Below, piece after piece: positions 16,348 through 27,300 of a DNA stretch of 64,000 nucleotides. The stretch is from Novakomyces olei (lineage: Eukaryota; Ascomycota; Novakomycetes; Novakomycetales; Novakomycetaceae): positions 434,001-498,000 of the forward strand of contig JADEYG010000009.1 in the NCBI GenBank assembly GCA_016906335.1, in the 5' to 3' direction. The notes under the pieces were generated by a model. That model saw nothing but the letters and a program-made list of their open reading frames with translations, was not told the DNA's origin and searched no databases. Both the position numbers and the translations under genes were made by a program. How positions within the stretch are numbered: the stretch's first letter is position 1; every line of letters starts with the position of its first letter.

Positions 16348-16836
16348 AATTAGGTCCAATAATTGACTCAAATGAAACGCAGCATTTACGCCAATGCGCA
16401 CGCTCGCCTAGCGGCAATCTACGACTAGTCTTTGCGTACTAATCTTTTCATGAGCAGCGTTTCGCGATCGGAGGTGCTAAAATAGAGACTTTGCTGTACC
16501 GTATCTACTCTGTGCGGGTTTGATATGGGCAAGTACACAAAGAGGTAGAGTGTGGTAAAGTAGGACACAGTATCTAAAGTAGGACAATGTATGGACAATG
16601 TCTGTGAAATATGGAGAGTTTAGTAAAGTATGGTAAAGCTGGTATGGTAAAGTTGGGTAAAGTATGGTAAGTATGGTAAAGTATGGTAAAGTTGGAAAGC
16701 AAAACTAGGATAACAAGACGGGACGAATACTGTACGTACGGTACGTTCAAAAGTAATATACACAATAAATATAAGCATTATCTGACGGTTGCGTAAAAAT
16801 AGTACTTCTGAGAAACACAAGCAGCTCTCGGTCATC
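16348..16836. promoter_or_regulatory. Divergent promoter region VPS53/NDUFA5-type gene
   Basis: A 489-bp spacer. It holds imperfect repeats of TATGGTAAAG (about 16620-16695). No specific factor site was identified. Confidence 0.5.
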
Positions 16837-17163
16837 ATGAGAGTCAGTCTGAGAGCCTTTGCGGCAGCATCGACGGGCATTACCGGCCTCAAAGTGGTAG
16901 CGGAGCCGCGTCCAGTTCTGCGCAATCTTTACAACGAAACTTTGCATCTTTTAGAGAAAATGCCGGATCATTCCGTCTACCGAACGGCAACAACAGCATT
17001 GATCAAATCTCGTCTGGCGGCAGTTGAGAAGCATGAATCCGTTGAAGCCTTAGAGAACGAAATCCAAAGCGGGCTTGCCGAGGAGATTATTATGCAGGCT
17101 CGTGACGAGCTGCGACTGGTAAAGCGATTGCTCAACGAAAAGCCGTATGCATTGAACAATTAA
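16837..17163 (+). CDS. NUFM: Complex I accessory subunit, NDUFA5/29.9 kDa type
   Basis: Accessory subunit in the matrix arm of mitochondrial NADH:ubiquinone oxidoreductase. Single exon of 108 residues from ATG 16837. MRVSLRAFAAASTGITGL has the family's TGLxGL signature right after a short basic N-terminus that may serve in import. YNETLHLLEKMPDHSVYR and LEEKxx-like helices follow, with QARDELRLVKRLLNEKPY in the LYR-adjacent helix hairpin typical of NDUFA5. The protein is short compared with filamentous-fungal 29.9 kDa subunits, which have a long C-terminal extension. Its presence means this organism keeps complex I, unlike Saccharomyces and Schizosaccharomyces. Confidence 0.88.
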   Translation: MRVSLRAFAAASTGITGLKVVAEPRPVLRNLYNETLHLLEKMPDHSVYRTATTALIKSRLAAVEKHESVEALENEIQSGLAEEIIMQARDELRLVKRLLNEKPYALNN

Positions 17164-17770
17164 TCTATGAATACAAACTAACCCTGACTAGTTGGGAGGA
17201 ATTAGAGCAAGTACCCGCAGAAAACCAATGGGAGGCTATTCGGCGAGTTTAAGGCTAACGTCGAACGTTAAAGAGCTGTGTAGAATAGTGATTGCTCATG
17301 TGTTTATCGTCAATACAACAAGTACCAGTATTGTACATTTCTTGTTCAAATTGCGTCTACTCTGAATACAAGGTGGCAAGGTGGATGGCCAGCAGTAGTG
17401 TCTGCCTGCCTAACCTGACTGCCTAACCTAACTGCCTAATCTAACTGCCTATACCTACCGTCTTACTAGATTGTGACCGTTAGAGTCTCTGCGCAGATCG
17501 GCAGGCGGCCAAGCCCCAGATCAAATGCAAATCTGCGAAGACCATAATATTAACCCACGATCTATAATGCTACGATGTGGACCGTAGTCTCCCGTGCTAC
17601 GGATACAATTATCGCCATACAAATTGCCATACAAATTGCCATACAAATTGCCATACAAGTGCCATACAATTGCCATACAATTACCATCCAATTGCCATAC
17701 AATCGCCATACGAATACCAACTATTTAAACACGCACTTGTAACGGTACAAGTCTCTAGATCTTCAAGCAG
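17164..17770. other. Intergenic, convergent
   Basis: Spacer with CTAACTGCC-type repeats (about 17410-17455) and ATTGCCATACAA repeats (about 17615-17715). No gene is seen. Confidence 0.65.
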
Positions 17771-18517
17771 CTACTCGTTCCGGCTGACATTGCTCCATAA
17801 ACTCGAAACTGAGCTCTGCATACTGCCCCAAGTATGCTTCCCAAAATCCTTGGTTGATTTTCCCAGCTCTTTGGCCCGGCCAAAGAGCGAAGGATCGTCT
17901 GGGTTCAAGAGCCCTCCAGCCGCAGGCGACTGCCGACGGCTGCTGTTGCTCTCCGTACGCACAGGCTGGCTGGCGTACGGGTTCTGTGAGTAGCTGGATA
18001 CGCTGCTGTTGTACGAGGCAGTCCGTGAAACTGCCGCAGGACTGCCCTGCTGAGCCTGTGCTGGACCATACGATCCAGGATTCCACGATGGCTGAGCCGG
18101 AGCCAAATTGGCCGATGGCCCTCCGTCGACGAGACGATGGGTCGCTGCTCGCACTGGCGTTGGATTGTAAACTGCCGTCGCTGCCGCCAAGTTCTCTGTG
18201 CTACTGTTCGCACTAGCAAGCGGACTGTTCGCCGGCAGGCTCTGTGCCGGATCAGCGAGGCGCGTACGGCTCTCGGCGCCAGCGGCCGCGTAAGGAGACG
18301 ACCCGCCACTATTAGGGACAAGCGTCCTTGGCTGAGAGTGCGTTGAAGCGCTTGTTAGAGCGTAGTCTGGCGCAGAGCGACGCGTATCGTGGCGCGGCGA
18401 TTTTGAAGGCGGCCGAAGAGGCGCGTCGCTGAATACGGGCACCACTTGGATTAGTCAAAGGCAGGAGGAGAAACGAAAAGGCACAAGCAAGAAAAATGGG
18501 CTTTATTTACCAGACAT
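17771..18517 (-). CDS. Unrecognised Ser/Pro/Ala-rich protein, 7-nt first coding exon
   Basis: Not recognised. The long open frame lacks an in-frame ATG at its 5' end. A 7-nt exon, ATGTCTG (18517-18511), with a GTAAAT donor, joins across a 66-nt intron ending CTAATCCAAG to 18444-17771. This gives 226 residues starting MSVVPVFSDAPLRPP. The body is disordered, rich in Ser, Pro, Ala, Asn and Arg. The only ordered-looking piece is the last 40 residues, an amphipathic segment around LFGRAKELGKSTKDFGKHTW and SSVSSLWS, which could bind membrane or a partner. Splice consensus and the lack of any other start support the model. Function unknown. Confidence 0.6.
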
Positions 18518-19209
18518 AAGTTGAAAAGGCAACGGCTTATTGCATCGGTGTGAGTGTAAGAGAAGACGCGCTCGCGTCTACTCGATCCGGGCCTGCTAAT
18601 TTATATCGAATTTATGTAATTATTTATGTAGTAATTTATGTAATATTTTATTACGCGTGGTGCAAAGTCAGCGTGGGAAAATAATTATAGATGAACGCAT
18701 GTATAAAGTGAATAAAGAGTAGATTGAAGAATGTCGACAAGCAAGAAAAGCGAAGCAATAAACTGTAGCATAAACTAAAGCAGTAAAATGTAACATTTCA
18801 CTGTAACATTTCACTGTAACATTTCACTGTAACATTTCACTGTAATATTGGATTTTAACATTGGATTGTAACAGTCAACAGTAACATTCAACTGTAACAT
18901 TGGACTGTAACATTCAATAATAATTAAACGGCCGTTTTATCAACTATTGAATAATACAAAATAGGACTCTATCACAAGAACGACGCGCCAAAAAAAAAAA
19001 GTGCTGGTCTACCGACCAACTCTGTCCAAAAATATCGCAAGTTAGCCAGGGCCAGTGGCATTTTGTCCCGGCTCTGCGTGTGTGCAGGTAACAGGAAAAC
19101 AATTTCCACAAATTACATATACACAAATAGAGACACTTCAAGATCCAAACTCTTGGTGTATTACTACACAGTTTGACAAGATCATTTACCTGTGTACAAC
19201 ATTAGCTTC
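18518..19209. other. Intergenic with TGTAACATTTCAC repeats
   Basis: AT-rich spacer between two minus-strand genes. A 13-bp unit (TGTAACATTTCAC) occurs perfectly about four times from 18790 and then in decayed forms to about 18920. No coding signal. Confidence 0.7.
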
Positions 19210-19674
19210 CTAGCGTCGCCTGTACGATGACCCCACGAAAGATTTGCCAGGTGTATCTTTGTATATAGTGAACCCCGGCCCGTTTCGCGGGAAAATATTC
19301 TCGCTCCACTTGCGACCGTTTGGCAGAGTAAGAATCGAATGCCATACGTCTTCCGTATCATGACTGGCCGCACAGATTTTCTCGTCAATTGGCCCGGGGC
19401 ACTTTTTCCCTTCTGCTGGCGATTCTACACTGAACCAATGCCGTGACGCAGTTTCACGCCAGGGCGTAAATGTGCTTTCCACCATCATTGAGGCAGTTAG
19501 CTGGCCTCTATCAGCAGCTGCATTTTGGTCGATGCGAGCAGGAGAAGGCGTGCTACCTTGACTGCTGGTCCCCGTGTTGATTGAATCATTGTAGCCAGTT
19601 CTGTGCCGATTGGCTCGACGGGTCCTAGCCTGATCAAATCTCAGTCTGTAAGCCTCAATGCCGCTCTGTGACAT
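19210..19674 (-). CDS. Unrecognised 154-residue protein
   Basis: Not recognised. Single open frame from an ATG (MSQSGIEAYRLRF) that ends GSSYRRR. The N-terminal half is polar and basic (RTRRANRHRTGYN) and probably disordered. The C-terminal half (about 65-150) looks folded: FTPWRETASRHWFSVE, then CPGPIDEKICAASHDTEDVW, and LPNGRKWSENIFPRNGPG. It has two cysteines but no zinc pattern. It lies downstream of SSU72 on the same strand, 254 bp from its stop, with a CACGTG box upstream near 19882. Codon content looks coding, but no family match came to mind. A further 3' exon is possible. Confidence 0.55.
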   Translation of the reverse strand: MSQSGIEAYRLRFDQARTRRANRHRTGYNDSINTGTSSQGSTPSPARIDQNAAADRGQLTASMMVESTFTPWRETASRHWFSVESPAEGKKCPGPIDEKICAASHDTEDVWHSILTLPNGRKWSENIFPRNGPGFTIYKDTPGKSFVGSSYRRR

Positions 19675-19928
19675 TTTTTTTGATCCAATACTGAGCCGTT
19701 TGGCCTAGAAACCTACAGATACCGGTTCAGATCTTGCACCAAATTAGTGACGGTTTCCTCTGCTGACTGATCTTTGATTTGTGCAACGAAATAAGAAAGC
19801 GTTAATTGAAATCTTGTATGGCGTTTGAATATAGGTCGCGTGTGTATAAGCGTGGTCATTGAATTTTCTTTCAACTTTAGCGTCACGTGAGAAGAATGCG
19901 GCCTTTTGAGCCGTCAATATAGTGTGAT

Positions 19929-20861
19929 TTAATAATAAGCGACTGTGTGTAGCAGTGGAAGATTGGGATGAGCTTCCTGCCAGTCGACGAAAATATCGGC
20001 CATACTGCCGTCTAATTTATGTGCTTCATTCGCCTTGCTAAGCTGATTTACCAGCTCCAAAATTCCCTTTCCGCCAATTGCGGCCTCTTCCTGATTGTCC
20101 TTGATGTCCACGTTGATCACGTGAGTAACACAGTTTTGACTTTGTCCACGGTTTAAAAGGTCTAAGGTAAGGTTTTTTGATACAATAAAATCAATACGAT
20201 ACGAATTAATAAAATGTAAAATTATATAGTCAGACCTGCCGTAAAACAGAGCACATCAAGGTAAAAGCACCAAAGGCAATAGGCACAAAAGAACCGAGTA
20301 TAAGTTGACAACAGAAAAGAGCATGTAAAACGATGTGAGCATCTACTCTGCAATACCTTCACAGACTGAATCAAAGCATCGTTCTTCACAAGTTATTATC
20401 AGATCAAACGTTTTACGGCCGTCACGCCAGCGTTGAGGTGCCGTTTTGATATGACGATTACGATCTAGCATGTATAGCAGCCCGTTAAGCGTGTAACTAT
20501 GGTCAGTATTAGAGGAAGAGGCCATTGTCTTGATGATAAACTTACAGTCGAGCATCTTGAGACTTTAGCTCATTGTATATCTGGTCATACGGTGTGCCAA
20601 ACGAGTAGATATTGGGCTGATCAATAGCAGGTCCTGGCAAACGCATCGCTGATCCAGTACCGTAGGAGTCCACATCGTAGCCTGCGTTCCTGAATAGTTG
20701 GAAAAAGTCGGGTTAGTCTTGTGTTTTCATCTAGTTGTGACCAACTTTAATTCGTAATGCGCTTGCATAGAACTGGGAAAGTTAGCATATGCACATTGAT
20801 TGATTCTAAAACTTTACCGATTGTTATTTGACGCGCAAATCACACTAATTCCGAGCTTCAT
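19929..20861 (-). CDS. SSU72: RNA polymerase II CTD phosphatase Ssu72
   Basis: Removes phosphate from Ser5 (and Ser7) of the Pol II CTD and belongs to the cleavage/polyadenylation factor. Five exons: 20861-20818, 20772-20746, 20689-20546, 20496-20357 and 20161-19929 (195 residues). The active-site loop CASNNNRS (Cys9, Arg15, a CX5RS loop) is split by intron 1 inside the Arg codon. Next come [55 protein letters not shown] (with the DxxxxCEER element), [13 protein letters not shown] and the terminal LLHTVAYY. All follow yeast Ssu72, so the intron model is firm. The CTG in NGLLYMLD sits on a conserved Leu, which argues against CUG-Ser decoding. Confidence 0.96.
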
Positions 20862-21230
<369 letters not shown>

Positions 21231-22037
21231 ATGCCACCTTCATCGAGGCATTACTATTTCTCGCGGCGGGCGGCGGTCGCAGCACTACACGGAGATCAAG
21301 CACGGGCAAAAGTATTAAATCATTTTTTCCAGAAATGCTTAATATCGCGGCCCGCGTTTGATCATACAACCTCAAAGATCGTCCCGCGTGTGTATCTCAA
21401 TGCCCGGCCGGACCAGCAGGAGTATATAAAGCAGTTCAATTTGGGCCATTTAGATGAGCTTATGAGCCAAAGCAGCAAAGCAGCGCCCAAGAAAATGGAC
21501 GCTCAAATACGAGCGCCGAGGAAAAGCGTCTCCTCCCGAGTACGAGAGCTTGCTACTCCTCTGCAAGACGCTTCAATCGCAACAAAGTTCCTCTGCCGGC
21601 GAGCGGAGGAAATTTTCCGGCGAAAGGGATCCTTTGTCGCGGCTTTCCGTGACGTTGTTTCCTCTTATCATCTACGATCACCAGATAGCGCTTTTACCGG
21701 TGTCCGCGTATCAGTCAGAGGCCGTTTGCAAAAGAGCCGAGGTGCCGGTAGAGCACAAAGGTTTCGAGAGGAAAAGGGAACCGTCAAAGTCTCGACTGTT
21801 GGAGCTCCTACGGATTATCATATGTCTACTTTTAGATCGTTGGAAGGTATTTCCAGCCATAAAGTCTGGATCGGTGGGAAGCGATGGGGACTTGCTGCCA
21901 AGGGTGCTGTTATCGACGGGTCGCATGTTCGTCGGCTGAAGGAAATTCAGAAAGAGACACTGGTAAAATCGGCTGAAAAATCATCTGCTGAAAAAGTTTC
22001 TGCTGAGAAAGTTTCTCCTGAAAAAGTTTCTGCATAG
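21231..22037 (+). CDS. Probable nuclear-encoded mitochondrial ribosomal protein uS3m
   Basis: Likely small-subunit protein of the mitochondrial ribosome. Single exon of 268 residues. The N-terminus (MPPSSRHYYFSRRAAVAAL) is basic, with Ser and aromatic residues and no acids, like a mitochondrial presequence. Residues about 157-214 resemble the S3 C-terminal domain: GVRVSVRGRLQKSRGAGRAQ, an EEKGTVKVS strand, and SLEGISSHKVWIGGKRWG. This is the pattern of mtDNA-encoded fungal Rps3 (GIRLExxGRL…KGxLK…GxxGxKGWI). The central region is Lys/Arg-rich. The C-terminus is a SAEKV(S)-type repeat not expected in the family. In most fungi this gene (rps3 or VAR1) is mitochondrial, so a nuclear copy would be a transferred gene. 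The fit is by eye over about 60 residues. Confidence 0.65.
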   Translation: MPPSSRHYYFSRRAAVAALHGDQARAKVLNHFFQKCLISRPAFDHTTSKIVPRVYLNARPDQQEYIKQFNLGHLDELMSQSSKAAPKKMDAQIRAPRKSVSSRVRELATPLQDASIATKFLCRRAEEIFRRKGSFVAAFRDVVSSYHLRSPDSAFTGVRVSVRGRLQKSRGAGRAQRFREEKGTVKVSTVGAPTDYHMSTFRSLEGISSHKVWIGGKRWGLAAKGAVIDGSHVRRLKEIQKETLVKSAEKSSAEKVSAEKVSPEKVSA

Positions 22038-22647
22038 AAGTAATGTAATTATTGATCAAGCAGTGTTGAGCTTTATTTGCACAGTACTTTGATTTGCTTC
22101 GTAAATGTGCTTTTTAGACTAGTCCGCTTTATACACGCACGTGCCGGGCGTAGATTATGTTTTGAATTCAGGATTATTTGTTTTGTTTTGTTCTTTTTTC
22201 CTTCAATCTACAGCTGTTGCGACGAATGTTTGTATAATTTTATCAAATTATCTTAAACCAAATTAATTAAATTATTGAATCAGCGTGATTTAATTTAAGT
22301 TTTTTCTGCTCTAATCAGACTACAGCTATGGTAAAAGAGATACAAAAAACTGTAATTAATCCTCAATATATGACAATGCGACTGTGCAATACATTTATTC
22401 CAAAGCAGGCAGATTTTTTGTCCATATGTTTCAAGCCAAAGCGTTGGAAAGCATCACCACAAACTCGTCTCAAAATACTTTTTGTTCCATTCTCATCGTC
22501 CCCCGTGCTTTTTATAGCATTGTACTGAACAATGCCCACATGAAAAGAATAATATCATATAAATAGCTGAAAAGACTGGACAGCTCGAGCCATACAATTA
22601 TCACGGACAAAAGCCGGTAGATCAAGCACTTATTGCAAGCACTAGCA
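22038..22647. other. Intergenic, convergent
   Basis: Spacer between the 3' ends of the uS3m and PBP2 genes. AT-rich, no coding signal. Confidence 0.65.
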
Positions 22648-23799
22648 TCAAGCAGCATGCTGTTGTCGCTGCTCTTCCAGTTGCTGGTACAGCAAGGACA
22701 AAGCTTTCTCTGTAGCATCAGGAGTCCCCGTGATTGTAAACAGCCTCTCGCCGGCATCGTTGCACGGCTCCTTTGAAATATTGATTTGGCTGCCAGACGC
22801 TCTTCGAATCTCACTGATCTTACTCCCACCTCGCCCGATAATACATCCCACCATATCCCCAGGAATAGGGATCTGCTGTGTTTGTAATTGCCGATCGTCC
22901 CCCGTGAATTCGGCAGGTGCCGGCCTTTTGTAGCCGCTGCTGTTATTGCCATTACGATGTACTCCACCTCTGCCAAAGTGCGGAGGCCTCCGGCCGTATG
23001 GGTTATGGCGACCCATTGAATGATCCATCATTGGCCCGCCAAGAGCCATCCCCATAAAAGGGGGAGCCGGTGCTAGGCCTCCCATAGCAGGAATCGAACC
23101 CATGGCAGCACCATAAGGCTGAGCCAGTCTGACCATGGGATTGTACAGAACTGTGCCTGAAGCACGGTCCCAATCAGCAGCCAGGCACCGGCTGATAAGC
23201 AATACAGCATGGCCCAATGGTTCTGGCTGGCCTTGTACTTCTACAAGACGCTCACTAGACTGTGGCAGTAGCTCTTTAGTAGCGTTTAATTTGACTCCAG
23301 CAGTTTCCTGAATTTCTCTGATTTTTGAGCCCTGCCTGCCTATTATTGACCCGACAAGAGCGTGTGAAACGAGGAGGCGAATACGCTGCCAGTCTCTGTG
23401 CTCTTCTCCACCAACTCCTCCGCCAGCTCCCGCATCAGTATCGTTTTGAGTATCCTGAAAGCTTTTGGCAATGTGTACAAAGGCACGTGAAATGTTCTCC
23501 AAAGGGCCCGACACTGTCAGGACCCGATCATTGACGCCAGTAATAACTTTGCTCACACCTGCTTTAACCCCGAGCGAGTCTCGCATTTCTGCGACATTAC
23601 GGCCTTCTTTCCCGATAATTATTCCGGCTTCCTTTGTCGAGATCAGTGCTCGCAGCGTTATCTGCGCCGACTGATCTGATACTGTCGGTGCGTTATTTGC
23701 TGCCACATTTGTCGCTGATGACTCGTCAAAAGTTGCGTCATCTGCCGCACTCAAATCAGACTCTTCACTGCGCTTTGCATCTGCAGTGTCGCTGCTCAT
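22648..23799 (-). CDS. PBP2: Triple-KH RNA-binding protein (Pbp2/Rnc1 type)
   Basis: Poly(C)-binding-protein-like regulator that binds single-stranded RNA and controls mRNA stability or localisation. Single exon, 383 residues from MSSDTADAKR (an earlier in-frame non-ATG codon extends the frame but is not needed). KH1 (about 46-112) has GIIIGKEGRNVAEMR, KH2 (about 140-212) GSIIGRQGSKIREIQ, and KH3 (about 300-372) GCIIGRGGSKISEIR, each with an intact GxxG loop. The linker between KH2 and KH3 is Met/Pro/Gly-rich with GRHNPYGRRPP and FGRGG, possibly RNA-contacting. The order and spacing fit S. cerevisiae Pbp2 and S. pombe Rnc1. About 140 bp upstream lies a very long AAT repeat. Confidence 0.92.
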   Translation of the reverse strand: MSSDTADAKRSEESDLSAADDATFDESSATNVAANNAPTVSDQSAQITLRALISTKEAGIIIGKEGRNVAEMRDSLGVKAGVSKVITGVNDRVLTVSGPLENISRAFVHIAKSFQDTQNDTDAGAGGGVGGEEHRDWQRIRLLVSHALVGSIIGRQGSKIREIQETAGVKLNATKELLPQSSERLVEVQGQPEPLGHAVLLISRCLAADWDRASGTVLYNPMVRLAQPYGAAMGSIPAMGGLAPAPPFMGMALGGPMMDHSMGRHNPYGRRPPHFGRGGVHRNGNNSSGYKRPAPAEFTGDDRQLQTQQIPIPGDMVGCIIGRGGSKISEIRRASGSQINISKEPCNDAGERLFTITGTPDATEKALSLLYQQLEEQRQQHAA

Positions 23800-24329
<530 letters not shown>

Positions 24330-27300
24330 TCAAGTCTCCAGCGCCGCCAGCTCTTGCTGGCAGCTTTCACAGTACTCGAGCAGGTGCTGTGGCACCTCTT
24401 GTCCCCCAGATGTGAGCAATTGCCGGCCACGCTGGCACTGAACCGTTTCATCATACACAAACTGCCGGTAATGGCCCTTGACTGCTTCACGTTCCAGGCT
24501 GTCCAGTGTCTTTATGGCCACAATGTAATCGTGGCGCATCACAGCAAAGTCTTGCCGCATGAAATGAAGGCGGGTTAAATGATTATTTTCGTCAATATTC
24601 GCGTAATTGTTGTTTAAAGATTCATCAAACAAAGTGTAGCATGAGCCGTTGCCCCTAAAGGCAAATTTGTCCCGAACATACTCGTCCACATCGGCGCTGT
24701 ATAGAGCCCGAGAGATAGTTCCCACTGCATCAAGTCTCAGCTCGCTCAGTACTTTGTCCGCCCGCCGCTCTGTCCAATACGCGAGTGTTGATCGGGAGGC
24801 CAGTGCCATGTTGACGAGGGCAGAGAGCAGTAAGAACAGAATAATAAGTTTATTGGCATCAATGGCCTCTAGCACCGCTGACGCCCTGTCCCGAAGTGCG
24901 GACCCAAAGTCAGACAAGCAGCTCATCACGAAAAGTGCCATGTTTTGCCTTATTATATCCCCGACTGACGCCATCAGCATTGATCCAATCTTGGAGTCTG
25001 GTGGGGCAATGAGTCTCCGGCTCTTTTGTAGAGCTCCTACTCGCCCATAAATCCTAATTGCTCTTGATTTTTTAGCATGCCTGCCCAGTTTTTCGATTTC
25101 ATCAGACACGACTTTATGCAAGCCGTCTGCGAACCGCTGGCAGATACACAGCGAAGCCTGGTCCAGGACCTGTTGGAACCCGAATATCCGTCGGTGGAAG
25201 TCAAGGGCATAGGAAACCATGACTTTGCACCTGCCTTTACTCACAAACGAGATGGAGACACGGGTAACCGCCTCAAAATCCCGATAAAAGGGCAATTGCC
25301 AGAGCGTATTGCGCAGGGTGGCGATGTACACTAAATGCTCACTCCTTTGGTCAAGAGTTTGGACATTGTGCATTTCTATCCTACGATCTTTGCCCAGTGG
25401 GGTCCGAAAGGCACAGGTTATATCAAAAGTACGCCGAAGTCCGTCACGGCCGGGTAAACGTTGCCACGGGTTTTGTACCGTGTCCACCGAGCCCATTGAA
25501 TTGTAAAGCAGCTGATAAAGACCCGAGTTATCACCAAAGAGGAGGTGGAACATACACTTTGCGCTTATATCGTACTCGTGCACACTCAGCATATGCTTAA
25601 AGTGCTCACTGCGGGGCACATCTACGGGGACAGTTGGCAGCTTGTACCTCACAATCTCTGGCTTATGGTCAATAGTCTTCTCCCGTTTGTAAGGGTGGAC
25701 CATACTGAGCGAGTGCTGCAGGGCTGTCACGTTTGTTGCACTGTGGACAAGTGCATTGTGCACCTGTACATCGCCTGTAAGTGACTCGTCTTCAGCGTCA
25801 CGAAGCCCTTTGTACCAGGGCGAATCGCCGCTCGGCCTTCGCTCCGATTCGTCCTGATAGGGGAGTTGAATTTCCTCGCCGGCATCAGCGATATACGCAA
25901 AGACCTGGTCAGCATCGCGAGGGCTGTCGGACAAGAAATTTTGCAGCAAAAAGCTTACACGCCTCCTCAGCAACACTACGTCATCAAGGTAAACCCTAAA
26001 CGTGACAAACCCTACATTATACACCTCGAGGACCAAGTAATCACAGTGTTTGCCAGGCAGTGTTTGCACGTCTAAAACGTCGGTAAAGGAAAACGTTTTA
26101 AGCGTCACCATATCGTAGGCCCTGCCGTAAAAATAAAGGCCATTATTCGTTACGTAGACACGCCCAGAGACAGAGTAGTTGGAGGCACTGGAGACGTAGT
26201 AGACTGCCCTAAAGACCATTAAAAGCCGCTCATTCATATCTACTGCACTGAAAAAGGCATGAAACTGGGCATCGTTCTTGCGCAGCTCGAGTGGGTACCT
26301 TCGAGGGTACCTTGGCAGTGTAAAATCTACTGACGTTCTTGCCTTTGTCGAGCTGGAGGAAAGCTGCCTTGACTCACTGGCTTCCTTGCCACTAACCTGC
26401 CGAGACTGGCCGTCTTGAGCCGATTGTGGCTGATACTGAGCTTCTCCTGATCCCGACGATTCTATCGTCTCTTGTTTCCCTTCCCGCTCCTTTCGCTCAT
26501 TTTCTCCCAACTTTTCAACTTCCTTCTCGGCCTCTTGCGGTATCGTCCACGAACTTGTTCCCCAATAGTTTGCTCTTATTCCACTCGGAATCGTCTTGTC
26601 CAGCTCCGCTTCCCTCTGGTTTTCATCACTGCAAGCCGCGTAAGCCCTCCCTGTGTAAGCTGTGTTTATAGGTGCCGGGGCAAATGACATTGGTGCAAAC
26701 GAGGTAACCATCAGCAGCTCTGGCCCATTCGAGTTTACAAGCCTCGGTCTCCCGATAGAGGGCAGACGGGTACCTGTGGGACTTTGAGGGACCATTGCAG
26801 CGGAATTAGAGGCGCCTATAAGCACACCTATACCTTGGGCTGAGCTTCCTCCTGAGCCCGAATTTGTGGTAGAGCCTGAATTCGTGGCAGAGCCCTGTAC
26901 TGGCGATCCCTGACCTGCTCCCGACCCACGGCCTGATCCATTAGAGATAGACAGTGAGGGCAGCGTCCTTGTTGGGCTATCCATACTGAGCCTGGCTAAG
27001 GGCCCGTCGATAGCCGATAAATTTCCTGCTTCGTGAAGATGACCTTCAGCAGCAAAGTCTTCGTGAGACGGTGGAGAGATGACAAAAGCCTGAGGGTATC
27101 CGTTAGAGGCCAGTACCTGTCTCTTGGACGTTTCAAACGCTTCCAGCCAATCCTTCAAATCATGTTCATCGCCTGCCTGTAGAATTATAGAAAACTGCTT
27201 AGTCATGACTTCGAAACAGAACCTCCGGTCCTCCTGCGGCCTTAAATGAACACTGCAAAGCAGTACACCGATACGCTCGCCTTCCTCAACGACTCCCTTC

